Positions 59,986-64,000 of a stretch of DNA of 64,000 nucleotides are shown here, in pieces; position 1 is the first letter of the stretch; each line of letters opens with the position of its first letter. The notes under the pieces were generated by a model. The model searched no databases, was not told the origin of the DNA, and saw only the letters and a list, made by a program, of their open reading frames with translations. The stretch comes from JARRQJ01 sp963761035 (GTDB lineage Bacteria; Pseudomonadota; Gammaproteobacteria; DRLM01). The translations under genes were made by a program, and so were the position numbers. Location of the stretch: NCBI GenBank assembly GCA_963761035.1, contig CAVXFH010000002.1, positions 2,046,001-2,110,000 on the forward strand. The letters are read 5' to 3'.

Positions 59986-62039
59986 TTCCAGAGATCGGAC
60001 ACTTTGCACTCATTGTGGCCTTATGCGTGGCCCTGGTACAGGGGACCTTGCCTCTCATCGGCGCCGCCCGCGGCATGCCGCGCTGGATGGCGCTGGCGCG
60101 GCCCGCGGCGCAAGGCCAGTTCGTGTTCGTGGCCATCTCCTATGCTTGCTTGACCTATGCCTTTATCCATCACGATTTCTCCGTGCTGTACGTGGCGGAG
60201 CATTCCAATTCAGCATTGCCCTTGATGTATCGCATCGCCGGCGTGTGGGGTGGCCATGAGGGTTCGCTGCTGCTGTGGATCTTGATGTTGACCGTGTGGA
60301 TGTTGTTGGTCACGGTATTCAGCCGTCATTTGCCGGACGAGATGGCGGCGCGGGTACTGGGGGTGATGGGGCTGGTGGCGGTGGGCTTTTTGACGTTCAT
60401 CCTGTTCACTTCCGATCCCTTTACGCGTCTGCTACCGGCGGCGCCGGACGGGCAGGATCTCAATCCCCTGTTGCAAGACCCCGGGCTCGCCATCCATCCG
60501 CCCATGCTGTACATGGGCTATGTTGGATTTTCCGTGGCCTTCGCCTTCGCCATCGCCGCCTTGTTGGGCGGCAAGTTGGATGCCACCTGGGCGCGCTGGT
60601 CGCGTCCCTGGACCACCATCGCCTGGGTGTTCCTGACCTGCGGCATCGCTTTGGGCAGCTGGTGGTCTTATTACGTGCTGGGTTGGGGAGGCTGGTGGTT
60701 TTGGGATCCGGTGGAAAACGCCTCGTTCATGCCGTGGCTGGTGGGCACCGCGCTGATTCATTCTCTGGCGGTGACGGAAAAACGCGGCAGCTTTAAGAGC
60801 TGGACCGTGTTGCTTGCCATCATGGCCTTTTCGTTGAGTTTGCTGGGGACCTTTCTGGTGCGTTCCGGTGTACTGACTTCGGTGCATTCCTTTGCCAGTG
60901 ATCCCAAGCGCGGTTTGTTCATTCTCATCTTCCTGGTGATCGTGGTGGGTAGCTCGTTGATGCTCTATGCCTGGCGCGCGCCCAAGGTGGGTTTGGGCGG
61001 CACCTTTGCCATGGTATCGCGGGAGTCCCTGCTCTTGGCCAACAATGTCTTGTTCACCGCGGCCGCCGGGACCGTGTTGCTGGGCACCCTGGCGCCGCTG
61101 TTCGTCGACGGCCTGGTAGCGGTGGGGGTATTGGGGCAGGCCAATAAGATTTCCGTGGGGGCGCCGTATTTCAATCTGGTGTTCGTGCCTATCATGGCCT
61201 TCGCGGTGTTTCTCATGGCCATCGGGCCTATAGCGAAATGGAAAAAGGCCAGCGTGCCGGAATTGTCCGCGCGTCTGCGCTGGGCCGCCGTCACCTCCAT
61301 CATCATTGCGGTGATCATGCCTTTCGTCCTGGGGCATTGGTCGTGGCTGGTGAGTCTCGGCATCTTGATGGCGTTCTGGATCATTTTCTCCGTGGTGCAT
61401 GGGGTATGGGAGCGCTTGAAGCGCACTCACAGCGATCGCGGTTGGCAGGGACGCATTGATAACTTGCCCAAGAGTTTTCTCGGTATGCAGTTGGCACACC
61501 TGGGCGTGGCGGTGTTCATTCTCGGCGTCACGGTGATCGGCGGCTATGAAGTCGGCAAAGACGTGCGCATGGAGATCGGCGATACCGTGGAGGTAGGCGG
61601 CTATACCTTCCGTTTCGACGGCGTAACCAATGCCCTGGGTCCCAACTATGAAGCGTCCCGCGGCATTATTACCGTGCTCAAGGGCGGCAAGGTCATCGAA
61701 GAACTCAATCCGGAGAAGCGCGTCTATCGCGTGCAGCGCCAGCCCATGACCATCGCCGCCATCGACAGCGGTTTGTTCCGCCATCTGTTCGTGGCGCTGG
61801 GCGAGCCGGTGGGTAACGGGGCGTGGAGCGTGCGGGTTCATTACAAGCCCCTGGTCGAGTGGATCTGGCTGGGTTGCGTGATGATGGCGCTGGGCGGTGT
61901 CCTGGCCATCAGCGACCGCCGTTACCGGGCACTGGCGCGTAAACAGCGGGAGCTGTTACGGGGTGGGACGGAGCCCCCATCCGATCCGATCAAACCTACG
62001 CCTGCGCCGGTGTTGACCCGCGCGGAGGTGAAGTCCTAA
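59982..62039 (+). CDS. ccmF: CcmF: core haem ligase subunit
   Basis: A 685-residue membrane protein with about fifteen helices. WWD motif: LGWGGWWFWDPVENASFMPWL. Other hallmark blocks are VWGGHEGSLLLWI, HPPMLYMGYVG and SFKSWTVLLAIMAFSLSLLGTFLVRSGVLTSVHSFA (split across two helices). A periplasmic domain at about 510-625 precedes the last helix. It ligates haem to apocytochrome cysteines with CcmH. The start overlaps the ccmE stop and it overlaps ccmG by one base. Confidence 0.97.
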   Translation: MIPEIGHFALIVALCVALVQGTLPLIGAARGMPRWMALARPAAQGQFVFVAISYACLTYAFIHHDFSVLYVAEHSNSALPLMYRIAGVWGGHEGSLLLWILMLTVWMLLVTVFSRHLPDEMAARVLGVMGLVAVGFLTFILFTSDPFTRLLPAAPDGQDLNPLLQDPGLAIHPPMLYMGYVGFSVAFAFAIAALLGGKLDATWARWSRPWTTIAWVFLTCGIALGSWWSYYVLGWGGWWFWDPVENASFMPWLVGTALIHSLAVTEKRGSFKSWTVLLAIMAFSLSLLGTFLVRSGVLTSVHSFASDPKRGLFILIFLVIVVGSSLMLYAWRAPKVGLGGTFAMVSRESLLLANNVLFTAAAGTVLLGTLAPLFVDGLVAVGVLGQANKISVGAPYFNLVFVPIMAFAVFLMAIGPIAKWKKASVPELSARLRWAAVTSIIIAVIMPFVLGHWSWLVSLGILMAFWIIFSVVHGVWERLKRTHSDRGWQGRIDNLPKSFLGMQLAHLGVAVFILGVTVIGGYEVGKDVRMEIGDTVEVGGYTFRFDGVTNALGPNYEASRGIITVLKGGKVIEELNPEKRVYRVQRQPMTIAAIDSGLFRHLFVALGEPVGNGAWSVRVHYKPLVEWIWLGCVMMALGGVLAISDRRYRALARKQRELLRGGTEPPSDPIKPTPAPVLTRAEVKS

Positions 62040-62632
62040 TGATCCGATTTTTGGCGCCTCTCACGATATTTATCGTGCTGGTGGGATTTTTTTGGAAGGG
62101 TCTGCAACTTCATCCCAGCGACGTGCCGTCGCCCCTCATCGATAAGCCGGCGCCGCAATTCTCTTTAAAGCAATTGCAGGATCCCCAGCATAATTTTGCG
62201 TCGCAAGATATGCTCGGCAAAGTGTGGCTTCTCAACGTCTGGGCCACGTGGTGCGAATCCTGTCGCGAGGAGCATCCGGTCCTCGTCGACTTTTCGCGTC
62301 AAAATGTGGTGCCGGTGATCGGGCTTAATTACGAGGAATTGCGCGGCGATGCCAGTATCGACAAAATGCAGATCGACAAACTGTCGCCGGACCAGGAGCT
62401 CAAGTTCGCGCGTGATCGTGCCCAAAATTGGTTGAACGAGCGTGGCAATCCTTATCAGGTGATCGCATTGGATCTCGATGGCAGCGTCGGCATCGATTAC
62501 GGCGTGTACGGGGTCCCCGAGACTTATGTCATCGATCAGAAAGGCATCATCCGCTATAAGTATATCGGTCCGATCAGCCCCGATGCCTTGCAGAATGATT
62601 TAATGCCTATCATCAGGAAGCTGAAAGGATGA
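62039..62632 (+). CDS. ccmG: CcmG/DsbE: thioredoxin-like thiol reductase
   Basis: A 197-residue protein anchored by one N-terminal helix (about 4-22), with a thioredoxin fold facing the periplasm. LLNVWATWCESCREEHPVL holds the CESC pair. YGVYGVPETYVIDQKG is the typical cis-Pro region of DsbE. It keeps apocytochrome and CcmH thiols reduced. Confidence 0.95.
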   Translation: MIRFLAPLTIFIVLVGFFWKGLQLHPSDVPSPLIDKPAPQFSLKQLQDPQHNFASQDMLGKVWLLNVWATWCESCREEHPVLVDFSRQNVVPVIGLNYEELRGDASIDKMQIDKLSPDQELKFARDRAQNWLNERGNPYQVIALDLDGSVGIDYGVYGVPETYVIDQKGIIRYKYIGPISPDALQNDLMPIIRKLKG

Positions 62633-63126
62633 AGCCGCTCATCGCCGTGTTGTTGATCTTGTTGGCGTGGTGCCATGCCGCCATCGCCAAGGAGGCCACG
62701 CCGGTCATGGGCGACGAGGCCTTGCAGGAGCGGGTCATGAAACTGGGCGGGGAATTGCGCTGTCTGGTCTGCCAAGGCGAATCCCTGGCGGAGTCCCGTT
62801 CGGATTTCGCGGCGGACATGTTGCGCAAGATCCGGGAACTCATGCAGCAAGGCAAGAGCGACCAGGAGATCAAGGATTACCTGGTGCAGCGCTACGGCGA
62901 CTTCATTCTCTATCGTCCGCCCTTTTCCGGCGTGACGGTCTTGGTATGGCTCACCCCGTTGATCTTGTTGGTGGCGGGCTCCAGCCTGTTGATCGTCAAT
63001 CTGCGGCGGCGGCGCGCGCGGGTGATAACGGCGCCCTTGTCGGCCGAAGAGGAAGCGCGGGTTAAGAATTTGTTGAGTGAGGATGACAACAAGGCATTGG
63101 CGGCCTCGGATGGGGATAGGCCATGA
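62629..63126 (+). CDS. ccmH: CcmH: periplasmic thiol component of the haem ligase
   Basis: A 165-residue protein. The signal peptide ends near residue 20 (AIAKEA). The redox motif is LRCLVCQGESLAESRSDFA, the classical LRCxxCQ. One C-terminal helix (VTVLVWLTPLILLVAGSSLLIV, about 100-121) and a charged tail follow. It binds and reduces apocytochrome. In E. coli CcmH is fused with the TPR part; here it is separate from CcmI. Confidence 0.96.
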   Translation: MKPLIAVLLILLAWCHAAIAKEATPVMGDEALQERVMKLGGELRCLVCQGESLAESRSDFAADMLRKIRELMQQGKSDQEIKDYLVQRYGDFILYRPPFSGVTVLVWLTPLILLVAGSSLLIVNLRRRRARVITAPLSAEEEARVKNLLSEDDNKALAASDGDRP

Positions 63127-64000
63127 TCATTTTTTCCGTGGTCGCGGCATTATTGATCGCGGCGGCATTGTTATTTATTGTCCCTCCCCTGTGGCGCCGC
63201 CACGATCAACAAGGCGTACAGCGCGACCGTTCCAATCTGGAAATCTACAAGGATCAGATGCAGGAATTGGAGGCGGATCTGCGTAACGGCATTCTCAGCC
63301 AGGAGCAGTTCGAGCAGGGTCACATGGAGTTAGAGCGCCGTCTATTGGAAGACGTGGCTCCCGACGCCAATCCAACGACGAGCGACGACCGCGGCCGCGG
63401 CGCCGCCATCACGGTCGTGTTATTGGTGCCCTTGCTGGCGGTGTTTATTTATTTGATCAGAGGCAATCCCGCCGCGCTCTCTCCGGAAAAGATCACCGTG
63501 GCGCAGCAGGCCGGCAGCGGTCCCGCCCATGCGGTGACCATGGGGCAGATCGAATCCATGGTGCAGGGTTTGGCGGCGCGCCTGGAGGCGAATCCTCAGG
63601 ATGCCAAAGGGTGGCGCGTGCTGGGCCGCTCGTACGTGGCCCTGGGCCGCTATCAGGAAGCCGTTGGGGCCTTGGAGCATGCCGTGTCCATGATCCCGGA
63701 CGATCCGGACCTGCTCGCCGATTATGCCGATGCCCTGGCCATGACCAACGGCCAAACGCTGAACGGTAAGCCCATGGAGATGGTCAAGCGCGCCCTGCAA
63801 TTGGACCCCAATCATGAGAAGAGTCTGTGGCTGGCGGGGACCCAGGCCTACAATCAGGGCGATTACCCAGCCGCGGCGGCTTATTGGGAACGTTTGGCGA
63901 AGCAGATGCCACCGGGTTCCAAAGAATCCCAGCAGGTGATGAACATCATCGCCGAGGCGCGCGACCTCGCCGCCGGCAAGGCGCCGGCTCCCGTGGCCCA
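63123..64000 (+). CDS. ccmI: CcmI: TPR apocytochrome chaperone, cut by the window end
   Basis: The first 292 residues are present and the frame runs off the window. Two helices (about 3-20 and 98-115) flank a coiled-coil-like loop with NLEIYKDQMQELEADLRNG, typical of CcmI. TPR repeats follow: WRVLGRSYVALGRYQEAVGALEHA, and a later SLWLAGTQAYNQGDYPAAAAYWERL. It hands apocytochromes to CcmF/H. The ATG overlaps the ccmH stop by four bases. Confidence 0.93.
   Translation, partial: MIIFSVVAALLIAAALLFIVPPLWRRHDQQGVQRDRSNLEIYKDQMQELEADLRNGILSQEQFEQGHMELERRLLEDVAPDANPTTSDDRGRGAAITVVLLVPLLAVFIYLIRGNPAALSPEKITVAQQAGSGPAHAVTMGQIESMVQGLAARLEANPQDAKGWRVLGRSYVALGRYQEAVGALEHAVSMIPDDPDLLADYADALAMTNGQTLNGKPMEMVKRALQLDPNHEKSLWLAGTQAYNQGDYPAAAAYWERLAKQMPPGSKESQQVMNIIAEARDLAAGKAPAPVA

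Noticed and set aside
60432..61841. Long minus-strand frame inside ccmF
   Set aside because: ccmF is unmistakable on the plus strand. The antisense product is His/Gln/Arg-rich with no domain.
1..64000. CRISPR arrays, rRNA or tRNA genes
   Set aside because: No regularly spaced identical repeats and no cloverleaf or rRNA-like sequence were noticed on either strand. A covariance search would be decisive.

Overview
The window looks like chromosomal DNA of a Gammaproteobacterium, probably a respiratory or chemolithotrophic lineage. The evidence is gene content: a fused RlmKL methyltransferase, a complete System I ccm operon, a MoxR-Bat operon, a TspO protein, Gram-negative porins and many c-type cytochromes. 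No rRNA, tRNA or CRISPR array was recognised, and genus cannot be judged from the sequence alone.

Region 1 (1-11 kb) is a mosaic of accessory DNA. It holds at least three integron-type attC sites (3547-3609, 4145-4229, 4852-4894) separating cassettes for a small lipoprotein, two small membrane proteins (DUF3185 and GlsB/YeaQ types) and a RibD-C/DHFR-like protein. No integrase is visible. A dinB-yedK damage-response pair sits beside the array behind a palindrome that resembles a LexA operator. The 3' end of yedK plus its downstream DNA recurs about 2.8 kb further on. Degenerate IS3-type transposase fragments, long gene-poor stretches and a cluster of DnaA-box-like motifs (9140-9174) complete the region.

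Region 2 (11-27 kb) holds mostly single genes: an ABC-2 exporter pair, selO, an ABC half-transporter, an ankyrin protein, a pyrimidine-dimer glycosylase/DUF1722 protein, tspO, a broken nirK-like gene with a stop where Trp is expected, a beta-barrel protein with a CASCGC mature N-terminus, a TlpA thioredoxin, a MauG/CcpA-type dihaem peroxidase and two convergent porins.

Region 3 (27.9-42.1 kb) is the most striking part. All its genes are on the + strand. They encode a tetrahaem cytochrome of the OmcE-like layout, a 612-residue outer-membrane barrel, three c7-type trihaem cytochromes, a cupredoxin/helical lipoprotein, two NHL beta-propeller lipoproteins, an 11-haem cytochrome whose N-terminal part repeats the tetrahaem protein, and a dedicated ResB-CcsA-TPR haem-ligation set. 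The last six genes are packed with overlaps or 1-base spacing. I read this as a trans-envelope electron conduit with 24 predicted haems, plausibly feeding or forming an extracellular cytochrome polymer.

Region 4 (42.3-57.2 kb) has rlmKL, then a two-gene unit joining a membrane-anchored AAA+ ATPase (signal peptide, periplasmic coiled coil, about six TM segments, P-loop ATPase) to an MscS-type channel. The channel gene appears to have lost its native stop and runs 408 bp antisense into batD. The MoxR-DUF58-DUF4381-BatA-BatB/C-BatD operon follows on the - strand, carrying REP-like and MITE-like repeats in its gaps.

Region 5 (57.2-64 kb) is ccmABCDEFGHI, cut by the window end inside ccmI. It would supply the c-type cytochromes of the cell. 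Its presence makes the second, System II-like ligase set of region 3 notable.
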